Assembly: GCA_012931725.1 (NCBI GenBank)
Contig: CM022944.1
Coordinates: 61,910,600-61,974,599, forward strand
Reading direction: 5' to 3'
Origin: Litsea cubeba
Lineage: Eukaryota > Streptophyta > Magnoliopsida > Laurales > Lauraceae
Length of the DNA: 64,000 nucleotides
Below are positions 34,052 to 46,989 of this stretch, piece after piece (within the stretch, counting starts at the first letter, position 1; the number at the start of each line of letters is the position of its first letter). The notes under the pieces were generated by a model. It saw only the letters and a program-made list of their open reading frames with translations. It made no database searches and was not told where the DNA came from. The translations under genes were made by a program, and so were the position numbers.

Positions 34052-35449
34052 TGAAGTCCCTGAAAACCATCAGGTATATCCTCCCTTAACTCCTGAAAAT
34101 GGAGAAAATTGCTGGATAGACGATCCTCTTACATCCGAGGATGAGTCTGACTTCGATCAGGCAATGTCTCCTGTTAGAGCTTCCTGTAATGTGATAATTC
34201 GGGATTATAGCTCTTCCGAAGCATCGTCTGATGAGATCACTTACACTCCGATGACGCCTAGCAATGTATCCTCTGGAGCCACCTTATCTCACGTGACTTT
34301 CACTAAGACGGCACCCTCTCAGGTTTCTTCTCCTGAGACTGTGACTTCAAAGCTCACACCCTTCCTGACTGAAAAATCCTCAGCTATTGATGCTTGGGAC
34401 AATGAATTGGTCAACGAAAAAGAAAGGTTGCTGGATGCTGTTCAGGACTTGTTCCCGAAAAATGCTCCGTGTAACACAATCACTGAGGATGACAACTCTA
34501 CTGTAGATCCATCCTCAGTAAATGAAAAATGATAGCCTCTTGATCCTAAAGACAATCTTTCAAATGAAAACCCTTCTCAAGAAGCTCTCAAATTTGGTAG
34601 AGGCACCCACTCTGGCCGGGACTACCACAAAAATTACAACCAATCTTCATATACTTATTTAAATCCTTCGGGAAAAGATGTTGTAAGTCCCCCTAGTGGC
34701 AACAATGATGACCATGCAGGCCCCAAGGAGGCATTCAAGTATGACTTGATTAAACACTTCAAGCACATACCTGCACGTCTGCACATCCTAGATTTATTGC
34801 TAATGTCTCCGCGCACTCGTGATAATCTCATTTCAGAATTACAAAAGCTGAAGGAGGATGTCGACAAACATGCCCCGCAAGCCCTCCAAACTGAAATGGA
34901 CTGCCGGGTCAAAAACTCATAAGCTTCCTCAAAGAGAGAAAATAAGAAAACAGAGGGATCATGCATCGAATGCCTCTCGATTCAAAACGCAACCAGTGCA
35001 ACCATCGCCTTCACTAAGGACGACCTCCTACTTGGCGAAACAAGGCACAACCGACCCCTGTACTTCACATGGTACATCAAGGAAATGCCTATGCATAGAG
35101 TTCAGATCGACCCAGGTTCTGCACTCAACCTCACCTCCACTTCGGCTCTCGAAGAGTTGGCCATCCCATCCAGTAAGTTGAGCCACACATCTGTATCTAT
35201 CTTTGGATATGATGGGAGTACTCAAAGGCTTATCGGCAAAATCAGGTTCAAGTTGCAGATCGATGATCTTATCTCTGAGGTCACTGTATATGCAATAAAA
35301 ACCCTTCATGCTACAACATCCTTCTCGGACGCCCCTGGATCCACGAGAATGGTGTTGTCCCTTAAACTCTACATCAATGCATCAAGTTTGTTGGTGACGA
35401 CGACATGATACATCGAGTATTTGCGGACAGAAAAACCCTTCAAAGGTAA
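34052..35449 (+). pseudogene. Gag C-terminus and protease of P2
   Basis: Continues the gag frame with an acidic Ser/Thr-rich region to a stop near 34530, then a GRGTHSGRDY segment and a helix pattern (LHILDLLLMSPRTRDNLI) typical of the pre-protease region of Tat elements. The protease-like domain has IDPGSALNL as active-site motif (35100-35130) and LGRPWIHENG near 35325-35365. At least one stop, a frameshift near 35325 and a TAA after GVVP are present. Solo LTR E inserts at 35449. Confidence 0.75.
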
Positions 35450-37047
35450 TGTCACGCCCCCAAAACTGAGACCCTGCAGCGATCCGATCTCGGGGAGCGT
35501 GAACTTGGGGTTAATTGAAAATTTTTGCTTTCCTCAGGATCCGCGTGTGTGAGGATTACAAAATTCCACACAACCTGAATGTTTCGCGGAAGCTTATGTG
35601 GTGTTGCGACCCGGAGTCCGTGGCCATCGGATTCCACATCGCACTCAACCCATCAGCGTAAAGCTGTCATAACAATGTTCAAGCTCAGACTGGAACAAAC
35701 CGAGATAATACATATACAAAGCTAACAGTAACAGGCTATTCATTACCCAAACATATTCAAGTTACAATTTAACAAGTGTCTTAATTACAATCCCAAGGAA
35801 AAAGGCTAATAAAAGCCGTACAAAAATAACAAGCTAAGAACAACTGCTACCCAAGTGTGTAACGAAACTCCGGAGTCAAGCACGACGTCTACATGACATC
35901 GCTGACACAACAAGCCTGCAAAACTCATGGCTCAATAGCCCTCTGCACACGAACTAGCTTAAGTCAAGGACCTGCCACCTAGAGCACCAAAGTAGTATAT
36001 CATACACGACGGTCTGGCAGGTAAATAAATTGGGCATAAATATATCCAAAAATCAAAGTTTAAAAGAAACAATATTTAAAACAATTTACTAAACTTTAAA
36101 ACAAGTACATGACTAAGATATATTTCACCGATACAAAAATCCATGAGTGAAGTACGAAACAAAACTAGCATGAGTACATAATATATCATGAATAGTAAAT
36201 CCACATTGAGCTAAATCCTTTCTCCATCATACATGATGATAAGAGTAAGCGAGCGAGCGAGCTAGCGGGCACCCAAGCCACACAAGGTGGGAGGGGAAAA
36301 AATACCGGCCGCGGAACCGAAACGAGCTAAAATGTGTATAAATACACTACCAATCTGCAGATGGTCCTTACTTATGTTTAAAGACTCCCTAACTAGTGGA
36401 TCAGGCTGAGAGGGCAGTCTAAGCTCAGTGGTGTTCACTTAAATCCATGAATGCACAAAACAAGACAATATACTTATCGAGCTTATCAAAACTTAAAGGG
36501 GAAATCACTTATCAAAACGAGCGAGCGAGCGGGCAAAATGCATAATATATATGCATAACGAGCTTAGGAGGTGATCCCCTTTTTCCTTCAAAAATCAAAC
36601 CTTCAAACGAGCTTATACTTGAACTTCAAAGCAATACACAATGATATTATGGATATCAAAACTAAAGTTCAAAAAACAAGGTTTATCAAGCTTATGTTAA
36701 AGACTTCCATTGATCCTTGTGTCTTTGAAACTCAAATGTCAAAGAAGTAGAAATGGGATTGATGCCCCTGAAGTTAGGACATTTAAAATTTCAAATGCAC
36801 AATATTCATTTAGAAGACTCACAACATATTCTAATTGTTTAATCCTCAAGAAATCCACAAAAACAATGGAAATCAGTTCAAGAATCATTTCAGGTCCATA
36901 ATTAGTGAAAGAATATCAAACAGGCTTCAAAATCATCAAATGTGTTTCAACTTTCTCCTTATTACTTCCGAACAAGTTTTTGGATTAATAAATTCATCCA
37001 TTAGTGAGAAGAGGGAATTCAACCCATACCAATAATAGGATAGCAAA

Positions 37048-37340
37048 ATAGGCCAAACCATTTAAATAAAAACAACAAAACAGGCCCTCAAAAATGAATG
37101 AGCAGAGGCCCAAGCTATTTAATGAAACTGTGGCTGAAATGAAACATCAAAACAGGCCCAAGCTATGTAGAACAAGCCTAAAAAAATTACATGAAACATT
37201 GGCCGGGCTCAACCATTTAATAAAACAACAAAATAGGCCCAAGCTATGTAGAACAAGCCTCGAAATTACATGAAACTGTGGCTGGGCTCAACCATTTAAT
37301 AAAACATCAAAACAGGTCCACAAAAATGAATTGGCAGAGG
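37048..37340. repeat. ~79-bp tandem array in LTR E
   Basis: gggctcaaccatttaataaaac begins at 37205 and 37284 (79 bp apart), with degenerate copies upstream sharing aggcccaagctat. It lies about 60 bp from the palindromes. Confidence 0.75.
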
Positions 37341-37405
37341 CCAGGCCCGCTCGTTCAATAAAAACCATCAAAACAAGCCCATAAAACCAATTGGGCCATG
37401 ACTGG

Positions 37406-37473
37406 GCCCGCTCGAGCGGACCTGGCCAGTGAGTGGGGTTGCTAGAGTAGCCCAGGCTCGCTCTAGCGAGCCT
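37406..37473. promoter_or_regulatory. Two palindromes in LTR E
   Basis: GCCCGCTCGAGCGGAC at 37406-37421 (one mismatched pair, same core as LTR A). AGGCTCGCT-CT-AGCGAGCCT at 37454-37473 is a 9-bp stem. Confidence 0.6.
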
Positions 37474-38894
37474 ACTTACTGCCTGGGGCACTGGGAATGC
37501 ATTTCCTACACTGCTGGGTACTATTTTTCCATTCTTTTGAGTTCCTTCTTCCCTCCTTCATATACAATCATTCTTTAACATTAAAAACTGAATTATTTCA
37601 TAGCAAAACCATTAATCAATCAAAACTAAACTGAATCACCTCATCCCATTTATGAATTCAGCATGAAAATCAGAGATTAATCATAAGATAAATGTAAAGA
37701 TCTGAGCTGAGGTCTCACATTGAGAAGTCCTTAATAAAATTAGAGATTTTCATTCTAATGCCAACAAAATCATGTAGACAGACTGAACATAAACCCAATG
37801 TTGTAAAACTGTTGGAAATCATAATTTTCATGGCTAAGCTAATCATTTAAAATGGATCAAAACTTATAAATAAACAAGATTCATATGCATGCATTCCATC
37901 AAGTTATTCACTTGCCTCCACTCCAAAAGGATCTAAGGTTTCCTCCCAGAAATCTCTTCCCTCAGCCCAACTCCAAGCTACAAAAACCATGGAAAAATCC
38001 ATCTCAAAAGAAATCAAGATTTTTGAAATAAAAGGGTTTTTCAAGAACCACCTTGCATGCATGCTAAAAAGCTTCAAAAGGTTCTAAAGAACCCAAGGTT
38101 AGGAGGAGAAAGCCAAGCCTCACCTGAAAGTGCAGAGATCAGCAAGAAAAGTTTGGTGAGGAAGATGGGTCCAGCTGAAATCCCATGAAAATGGTATCAA
38201 TAGAAAGCTTAGGTGATGAGGGAGAGATTGGTACACTAAAATCTTCATTTTTGGCCAAGGAAGTTCAACATGCAAAGGAGAGAAGGTGGCTATAATGGAG
38301 AAGAAGAAAGACCTCTCTTAGCTGCTGTAGCAGGGAACAACGGAAGTGAAGAAGAGAACCCACGTTGGGTTTTTAAGTGGGTTAAGTGGGCTGCGGGCCC
38401 CATGGGTCCCAGATCTTCACATAGTTGGATCAGTCATCTATGGGTCTCGGATGAAATCGATGAATGAGACAAAATTAATCGTTGAAAATTTAGTTTCCAA
38501 AAAGTATACTTTTGACATGGTTCTGGAATTTCAAAATTTGGGTTAAGATTTGGTGTGAAAAGTCAGTTTTTCCCTTTTTCTCGAAAACCGCGATTTCTAA
38601 GTTTCAAATTCCAACAGATAAAATATGAAAGTTATTGAGATTAATAAAACAAGTCGAAAGAAGTAAGAATTGGAATTTTTTTTTGAAATCAAGAATAAAT
38701 TCTCACACGTGTACTAAACAGACGGACCACCCCGGCCCGGGTCAAACTAAACTCAAGACTTTCCAAGTTCTCCAAAGCTATGAAAAATCTAACCCAACTC
38801 ACAAACGAAGTCAAACCAACTCTAATCTCACTCAAAAAGCTAAAACAGATCTAAGACAACACAAAACACAAGGATTAGGGGTTGGGGACTCACA

Positions 38895-40030
38895 GGTAAA
38901 GAAGTCCACTTTGCAGACTCATAGATGTATGAAGGTGAGAAAGAAGAAGAGGAGAAGCACAAAGTACCCTTTCCCGAAAATCTCCGAAAAGATAAAGGCA
39001 AGGCTCCTCAACAAGCACCGGAAGAAAACAAACCATTTGGTAAATCCGAAGTTAGCATTCAAACTCCCTTCATCATCTCCTTCAAACCTTCAAAACCTTT
39101 GGTCATCACAACTAAAGTGAAGAGGGCAAAGCAAAAGTCTGGGGGCAAATTTGTTGTCTTTTTCATGTCTATCATACAAGACAGGGATTCGGATGCAGAG
39201 CCAAACGATGACACATCATCAAGCCAAGCTAACACTCAGCAAGTTCAACCTGCTCTTACTCTAATGGAGACAACTTCTAATATAAAAGATCCTGCGTTAG
39301 CTTCCTTCGTTGTACCAGCAACTTCAGCAAAGAAAAAGCCGATCTTCTTCCATAGATCATATGCTTCTTCATCAAACTCCATGCTTTAACCTTTCCAAAA
39401 TGACAACTATCCAAATATAGTCATGTGGCATAAGCTATTATGAAGAAAATGGGCTATGATGCTCAAAACCCAGTCGGTTTGGGAGAAGGGCGCGGTATTC
39501 TCACACCATTGGGGCCTGACTTGACCAAAAGCCAGCTGGAAGATTAGAGACTCTACGGCCATGTAGAAAAGTCTTCACACGGGTTAGGGTATGATCTCGA
39601 CACTCCTCTGAGACAGTTGACACAAAGGCTTAAAAGTTGACTTACCTACCAAGCCTCAACGTCTCGTATCCATGAAGACATCGATCTCCCTGGATATCTT
39701 TTCGATGAGTCACCTGACAAAGATCCAGGAAACTCATCCAATTGGTACGATTTCTCTGATGATGAAGAGGAATTGTCCGATGGCACAGACATATGGTATT
39801 CTGACCCCGAAGAACCCTCGTCTCAAAAAAAGTACCTTACTTCGACCCGGTTTCAACAGGCGATTGGGATCATCTCATAGCAAGCCTTGAGAAGATCGCT
39901 GATCAAGAAGACCTATGGAAAGGACCAAAACCTTGGTCTGAAAATGCCCTTGAAACCCCAGAAGGTTTCATTGAGTTGGAAGCCTCCGAAAATATTATGG
40001 AGGAACCACCTACGAACCTTTCAACAAAAG
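38895..40030 (+). pseudogene. P2 linker after protease, with G-patch-like segment; RT deleted
   Basis: After LTR E the polyprotein resumes with a Glu/Lys-rich region, a basic patch and a Ser-rich stretch. Near 39440-39540 it reads MGYDAQNPVGLGEGRGI, which resembles the G-patch found after the protease in some Tat elements. Stops are frequent from 39540 on. The frame then runs into integrase at about 40030, so all of RT, RNase H and the integrase zinc domain are missing. Confidence 0.6.
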
Positions 40031-40930
40031 ATCCTGCGTCCTACAGCGATCTCATGGCCTTTCGAAGCCTGGGGTATGGACATCATAGGTCCTATTTCTC
40101 CCCTTTCAAGCAAAGGTCATCGCTTCATCTTCGCCGCTACGGATTATTTCTCCAAGTGGTTAGAAGCATTTGCGCTCAACGAAATGAAGACCCCATCAGT
40201 CCTTCAGTTCCTGCGCACCAACAGCATTTGTCGTTTCGGCATACCTAAAAGATTCGTCCATGATAACGGACCACAATTCCGGGATCATCGATTCTACAGG
40301 TTCTGCTACAAATACAAAATCCAAAGCTGTCCTTCGACTCCATACAATCTGGCAGCAAACGGATTAGCAGAAGCCTTCAACAAGACACTCTGCAAAATCC
40401 TCAAGAAGATGGTCTCTAGTCACAAAAGAGACTGGAGCGTCAAACTGTCTGAAGCTTTGTGGGCCTATCGAACCACCGTTCGAGGATCAACCCATAGCAC
40501 ACCATTTTCCTTGGTCTATGGATGTGAAGCTGTCGTACCCTTGGAAGTACAAATTCCTTCATTGAGGGTATCCTTGCCAAATGACATGACTCAAGAAAGC
40601 AATGTCAAATTGCGACTCCATGAGCTGGATAATCTCGATGAGAGACGGCTCGAAGCTCGGCAAAGCATTGAACTTTACCAAGCACGCATGGCAAGATCTT
40701 TCGACAAAAAAGTCAGGCAACATGCCTACAAAAAAGGTGACTTGGTTCTTGCGGTAAAAAGACCAATGGTCTTCGCTCACAAGTCCAAAGGAAAATTTGA
40801 GCCAAAATGGGAGGGACCCTACGTCATCGACAAGGTTTTCTCCAACGGCACATACGCACTCCTAAACATGGAGGGTGACAGATGTATGCTGCCGATCAAC
40901 GACAAGTTCTTAAAGCGGTACTACCCTTAA
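40031..40930 (+). CDS. Integrase core and C-terminus of P2 (partial, open)
   Basis: Open to the stop at 40928-40930, with the frame extending back to 39887. It has the catalytic triad in MDIIGPIS, HDNGPQF and NGLAEAFNK, then LWAYRTT and the C-terminal module (KGDLVLAV, KWEGPYVI). The zinc-binding N-terminus is deleted, so it is not a full integrase. It is much better preserved than the same region in P1, which helps date the two copies. No own start is expected, since it would be made as part of Gag-Pol. Confidence 0.85.
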   Translation: MLRPTAISWPFEAWGMDIIGPISPLSSKGHRFIFAATDYFSKWLEAFALNEMKTPSVLQFLRTNSICRFGIPKRFVHDNGPQFRDHRFYRFCYKYKIQSCPSTPYNLAANGLAEAFNKTLCKILKKMVSSHKRDWSVKLSEALWAYRTTVRGSTHSTPFSLVYGCEAVVPLEVQIPSLRVSLPNDMTQESNVKLRLHELDNLDERRLEARQSIELYQARMARSFDKKVRQHAYKKGDLVLAVKRPMVFAHKSKGKFEPKWEGPYVIDKVFSNGTYALLNMEGDRCMLPINDKFLKRYYP

Positions 40931-41274
40931 AGACTTACCCAACTGGGCAATAGCAATGCCTGTACGACCAAAACCGGTTTCCAGGTACTCGCTCGCTAAA
41001 CCCACTATTTTCAGAATTTTCATATCAAATGTTGAAATTTCTAGAAATTCAAACAATGCTTACTTTCACCGTTTCATTGTTCAAAAAATTCCAAGTTTAG
41101 GAACCTTTCCCTAACTCGACCAAAATTTTCAACCCTTGAACCCAAAATTCATGGTTTGAAACAAAATCTGGATTCAGGGATTTCCACCCAAGTCCACCCT
41201 GCCTTTTACTGCCAAAATGGTTTTAGGTCAAAACTTATTACCCTCGTGTCTTTAAACAAAAAAAATTAGTTTTT

Positions 41275-42115
41275 CAAAAACCGCGGGGAAGCAACGCTTA
41301 GTCGATACTCGCACAAATCGGAAGCATGCGAACCATCTTCGACACTTCCAAAATCGCAGGGAAGCGACATTTCTTCGATACTTGCAAAAAAAAATAAAAA
41401 ACTATGGAGACACAACATTTCAGTTGATATCACAACCCAAATTTCAAAGGTTCGAAAAAACCAAGAAATCGTGGAGATGCAACATTGCAGTTGATATCCA
41501 TAACCCAAAGGTTCGAGAAAACTGTAAATTTCAAAAATCGTGGGGAAACGACATCAAGTCAGTACCCGCAAAACCAAAATTTCTGAAAAGCAAGGAAGCG
41601 ACATTCCGTCGATACTTGCACCCAAATCCGCGAGGATGCGACATTCCATCGATACTTGTAAGACCATTCAGTAGGGAGGCGACTTTTAGTCGATACTTAC
41701 ATTTTTAAAAACCAAAACCGGCCATAAATGCCACCAAAACAGGCTATAAATGCCACAAACCGGCTATCAATGCCATAAAACAAACCGGCTATCAATGCCA
41801 CAAAAGAAAACTGGCTATCAATGCCACCAATCAAAACTTGTCTTTCAAAAAAAAAACTCGGCTATCAATAACACAAACTCGGCTATCAATGCCACAAAAA
41901 ACCGGCTCTCATGCCACAAACAAAATCTAGCTCCCATGCCAAAACAATCATTTGACAAAAGATTTTCACAAAATGACAAACTTTTGATCAAATCACATTT
42001 AGCAATTGCTTTCATCATAAAAAGATTTAAGTGAGCGTAAGGAAAACAAAACAAAAAAATATCCCATTTAGTAATTGCTTTCATCACAAAACGATTTAAG
42101 TGAGCGTAGGGAAAA
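41275..42115. repeat. P2 tandem arrays 1-3
   Basis: Same three families in the same order as P1: gatgcaacatt/gacattccatcgatac units (41275-41700), GGCTATMAATGCCA units (41715-41935) and catttagcaattgctttcatc units (41990-42115). There are fewer units than in P1. Confidence 0.85.
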
Positions 42116-42252
42116 AAAAAGGAGTACCAAAAAATACATGTGGTACAAAAAAAAGTGTTTACAAAGCACTACAAAAAAAAAAGAGTACAAAAAAACATGT
42201 GGTACCAAAAAAAAAAAGAAAAAGGATAGTTTTTGCTACAAAAATCAGGAGC

Positions 42253-45200
42253 TCAACCAAAAATGGTCTCTAGCCGAAATTTGAGCTCCTCGAGCAAGCT
42301 TTTCACCTCAGCCGTCAGAGTTTCCAGGGCACGCTTCTTCAGGAACTTGCCATGAGATGTTGGGGTAGGCTGTAACCCTTCTTTCACACCGGGAAGCTTA
42401 TCCCGAGCAGTTTGCCACTATTTGTTCTCTTGAAACTTCCTTTCGAGAACTCGATCAGCATCTATGACCCGGCGAATCAGAACACTCTCCCTATCGCGAG
42501 CCTCTGTTATAGCAGCCCACTTGGCAGCGACTTGTGCCTTCAAATGCTCAAGACGTTTCCAGGCCTCATCGACCTCCCTATCAAGGATGTTAAGGTCACG
42601 TGTCAGCCCAATGATGGCTAGCTCTTCTAAGTTCTTCTCTCGGACTAGCTGCTTCCTGCTTTGTGTAGCCTCATTCAGGTCAGACTTAGCCTTATCAGCA
42701 GGCTCCAGGAACATCTCCTTAAAGAACTGGTCATCAGCAAAACCAATGGCCTCAAACCACTTGTCACCCAATGTAATGATCCTATCAACAATCGCCCTGG
42801 CACCTATGACATCCAGACCAACCTCTTCGGCATCACCGAGAATCTCCTGCACATGCTGGATCATGCCAAATCCGGCATCCAAGTGCCTAGAAAGGAGAGT
42901 CTCAATCCAAGAGCTCAAAACTCACGCCACCATCTTCTTCACAAAAAGAAGAGATGTCTCAGCTGAAGATTCGCCCCGCTCCATTGGTCGGCTGCTCATG
43001 TCATGCCCCGTTGGAAGAGGAACAAAAGAACTTTTTCCAGTCGGAGCTGCTGGGGAAGGAATCTCAACACGAGGCCCTCCTCCACCGTGTCAGAATTGGT
43101 TGCAGGAGTCTCTACCTCTGGATCAACCTCTGGCATTCCTTGCTCTGTTTCTAAAGGAAGCAATGGACTCTCCTCTGTCGCATCAGAACCTGCCAAAGAA
43201 ACACAAAAAGGTATGAATATGATCCTGTTTAAAAAATCCTTATCAGGGTTATTACTATAAAATCCTTCTTTGATGACTGGCGGAACACTCTCTTCCTCCA
43301 TGAATTCATCGGAAGCATCGTCAACATTTGCGTCCATCGATGGTTCAAAGTCATCGGAATCTTGTGGCAAGTCAGCTGACAAGAAAAATGTTAGCAAACC
43401 AAGTCACAGACAAAAAAAATTAAAGAAAAAGAAGTTATACCAATTGGAGATTCAGGATTCACTCTAGAGTCCCTCGGTTCTTCTTCAGGTGCCCCGACAA
43501 GATCCATCACCACCTCATCGGTTGGAACCTCAGGCATCGCCAAGTCTTCCTCTGCTAAAAAAAAGCAGCATGGAGAGAAAGCAAATCAGAACATGGAAAA
43601 ATCCCATGAAAAGAAATGGAAAGAGAAAGAGGAAGAATCATACCTTCACCGACGGTCACTTTTTCTCGGCTTCTCTTTTCTGGAGGTTCGTCAGCATTCC
43701 ATGGCACCTCCTCATTGATAGTAAGAGGGACTTCTATGTCAGGAGAACCTTCATGTTGCCCCTTGCTGCGATGATGACTCCTCTTCCTCTTACTTCTGTG
43801 GGCTCGTTTTCTAGAAGAACCTGCCCCACTGTCAGAGTCAGGTTTCCGACTTGACTCCTCACTGGATGATCTACTCTTGCCAGTAGACTCCACGGAAGCT
43901 CGCCTCTGTGCCACTTGCATCCAAGCATCAAGCTCAGGTTCCTCCTGTTCTAGCTGCTCTAAAGCCTCATCAAGTATTTCTCGAACAGCTTCAGAACCAA
44001 TGACGCCCTGGTCACCGAGAAAGCCTATCTTGTGCTTCTCTCCAGAAAAGAAGGCCCAAACTTCCTCTCGCCGGATGCCATCCAACTTTCCAAGGACTTT
44101 TCCAAATGATAGCTTCACATCAAGCTCCTTCTTGGAAAGCCCCCGATATGCCGAAAAGCTCTCCGTGAACCACTTCGCGAAGCCGGCAGTCCGGGAAGTC
44201 GACACCACAGGATAAGAAATCATCGCAGTAGTGTCTTCAGCACTATAAAAAGCCCATGCATTTCTGTCATCCTGCAAGCCTCCAAAGCGCTTCACCATGC
44301 TTGAAGGCGCTCCAACAACGCCTCGAGAAAAGCCCAATTGCAAAGCAAAATGAGAAGGTACATACGGCTGGATGTCAACGAAAAGATGTCTACGGTACAC
44401 CATCGTGCCGACACATATGCTGAAAAGCCACTCCTTCTCTACATTCGTCAAGGAGTAATGCCTTCCCGACCTTGCCTTGGTAGAGTCTCGGGAGACACCA
44501 AAGTCAAAAGCCTTCTTCCGTAACTTCGGAGAAAGCTTCACTGAAGACTGCCCCATCTCGACGTCCCTGAATCGTCAGATCCTCATGCGGGCAAACAAAA
44601 GTGATTCGGACACGGCTTTGCCCTTAGCTAGTCAAATCATGAGAGGATCATCATCCTGTGCAGCACCCAGCTGGTGGAAGCCATGACAGTGGTATACATA
44701 CCACGAATAGAAAATGTGGGCTGAAAATACTCTGTTCATGGGAAGCCCAAGCCGAACCAAAAAAGCAGCAGCCTGCAGTTCGATACACAAGTAGGAGTAA
44801 ACAGCTGGCACCAAAGCAAGGCGCTCTCCAAATGCCATCTGACAAGCCGAAAAAATACAATGCGGCCTGATATGTGTTCCATCTCCTCCAGTAAAAATAG
44901 CCTCACCTAGCCAATAAGTGAGGTAGACAGCAAGATCCCTTCGCAGTGCAATGTCAGAACAAATTGCGCCTGTACTTGCGAAGAAACCCCTCAACTCTTC
45001 TTGCATGGCCAAGATCTTCTTCGAACCCTGATCCTTAGCCCTGTCTTCCTGGGTCATGCTATCAGAAGGCTCCCCACTTTCAAAGAAGTTGGGAGACGAA
45101 GAGCTAAAACTCTTCCAACTGCTGGATCTTACTTTTGAGCCTCTTTCTCCTTCAAAAAATCATAGAAGGCGACGAGTTGAAAGTACAAAAGTCTGAACTC

Positions 45201-46877
45201 CTCAGATTGCTCCTCAAAGACGCTGTTGATTGGCATAAAATCCTCATAGAGTCTTCCAAAGATGGGTAATTTTGTAATGGCGCTCAGCTCCTTCAAAAAG
45301 AAACCAATCTCACCATTCGTCACAACGAAGGTATTGGTTTGTGGAAGGAATGGCTCCAACATAGCCATGAAGGCCTCTTCGGAAAAGATCACGGTCTCCC
45401 TAAAGGCACAGACCGCATCAAAAATCTCAGCTTCCTTCAAAACAGCGCCACCAATCAGCAGGACGTGATCAGTCCACGACTTCCACTCGGAGTCAGCACT
45501 GAAACGGCCAAGAAGTCGAAAAGGCCTCAACCAATTGCTGCCATCACTGCTGAAAATGCCAAGGCCCACCGGTCCCAAATTGACTGACGGATAATCAGAG
45601 CCCTGGTAGCTGCTGGCCGACATCAAAATGTCCATGTCAACGGGCGATTTCTCCGCATATCCAGGAGAACCGCCAACAAAAACCCCGGCCTTGATTACAT
45701 TTGTCCTCTTCACCCAGCTTGGAGGATCTTCCCTCTTAGAGCACGTGGGAGCAAGGCTCATAAGCGAGATGATTCGATCAAACGTCGACCGGGTAATAAT
45801 AGTTCTCTTCTCACCATCAATTGTGTAAGAGAACTGAAAACATCTCCTCTGGTATGTCATGTCGTCAGGAACTGTATCACCAAAGAAGAAGGTAGGCTTG
45901 GGCAAAACCCTCTGATCGTCTATCAACCATGGACGACTGCTTACCATGATCTTATAAAATCCCTCTCCCTTGAGAGCGATTAGTCGCTGTCTCATCTCAT
46001 CCTTGTTGAGTGAGTTACACTCTTCCTGGTTTCTCTCAACATATTGGACCTTCTCCCAAGCCGGCTGAACGGCCGGATTAGAAGATCTTGCAGATCGACG
46101 AGGTACGCTTGTAGCAAGCACTTTACCCTTGTTTGTTCTGGAGGAACCACCTGTAAAGGTTGGAAAAGAAAAAGATCAATCATCAAAATGACAGAATTTA
46201 GCTAAAAAAAATATGGCGAAATTTTGACATGACTCTGGGGTAATTCCGAAGAAAAAGGAAATATCCCGAAAGAAATAGAAAGCTTGAAGATGGGCTCAAC
46301 ATTGCTGCGAGCTCCGAAACTCCAAACTTTCGAAACCTCAAAGTCTCAGCAAAATCAGGAAGGGCTCAACATCGCTGCGAGCTCCAAATTCCCAAATTTG
46401 CAAAAACTTTCAGGTATGCTATCACATCATGCTACCAATTCAATTTACAAAAGAATGCCTGCATGAACATCTTGGTTTGCCAAAAAATGCATTATCATGA
46501 TGAGCAGAAAAAAAAGAAAAAAAAAAACTTTCTCAAAAAAAAAGAAGAAAAGAACAAAAAAAAAAGAAAAACAAAACTTTCTAAAAAAAAAGAAGAAAAA
46601 AAAAGAAAGATCAGCAAAAAAAAAACAAAAAAACAAAAAATGGGACTGGCCCACAGGCCACGTGGCCGTACAGCCAGATTCATACGGATCTGTCCGTACG
46701 GCCCACCAAAAAACAAAAAACACGTGTAAAAAAAAAGAGAAGAAAACACGTGGGAAGAAAAAGAAAAGAAAAGAAAGAAACAAAAAAAAACAAACAAACA
46801 AACAAACACTTTCTTTTTTTACCATCCTACTTTCTACAATGGAGCTTTCTTGAGAAAGAGAAATTACTTGAAGCCAT
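42253..46877 (-). pseudogene. Antisense plant-mobile-domain-like gene in P2
   Basis: The longest uninterrupted copy. ATG at 46877; exon 1 is 10 nt, with donor GTAATT. The exon 2 open pieces are 46121-45129, 45057-44632 and 44556 down to about 43650. Short introns follow, and the last exon ends with TGA at 42253-42255. Domains: N-terminal YVERN/MRQRLIALKG helix, mobile-domain-like block (TNTFVVTNGEIGF, LPIFGRLYEDF), YLTYWLGEAIF, AEKEW-type block, KRKRSHHRSKG basic linker, acidic exons and a C-terminal coiled coil. Lesions: break near 45129, CGA to TGA at 44632-44634 and near 44574, and TAG in the last exon near 42418. Confidence 0.78.
46648..46706. other. GC-rich palindromic island in intron 1 of the P2 antisense gene
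   Basis: GGCCACGTGGCC at 46656-46667 is a perfect 12-bp palindrome with a G-box core. TCCGTACGG follows near 46692. It sits in about 300 bp of A-rich sequence. Confidence 0.7.
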
Positions 46878-46989
46878 TGATGGAGAAGAAGAAGAAAAGC
46901 TTGAAGATTATTGAAGAACTCTTGGTCTTGAAGCCCTCTTGAGATTTTTGCAAAAGAAAGCAATAAGAGCAAGAGATCCAACCTCCTCC

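Larger units (their letters stand above)
35450..38894 (-). mobile_element. Solo LTR E (chromovirus-type, 3445 bp)
   Basis: Runs TGTCACGCCCCCAAAACTGAG...GTTGGGGACTCACA (plus), flanked by GGTAA at 35445-35449 and 38895-38899. Related to LTR A (shared block 37920-38330 versus 17460-17930). It contains gagcgagcgagc microsatellites (near 36250 and 36520), a ~79-bp array and palindromes. No gene seen. Confidence 0.95.

Noticed and set aside
36240..36270. gagcgagcgagc run as a regulatory repeat
   Set aside because: Simple microsatellite inside solo LTR E, with another near 36520; nothing ties it to function.
42464..43216. A 250-codon plus-strand frame
   Set aside because: Shadow of the P2 cargo gene last exons; equivalent shadows occur in P1 and P3.
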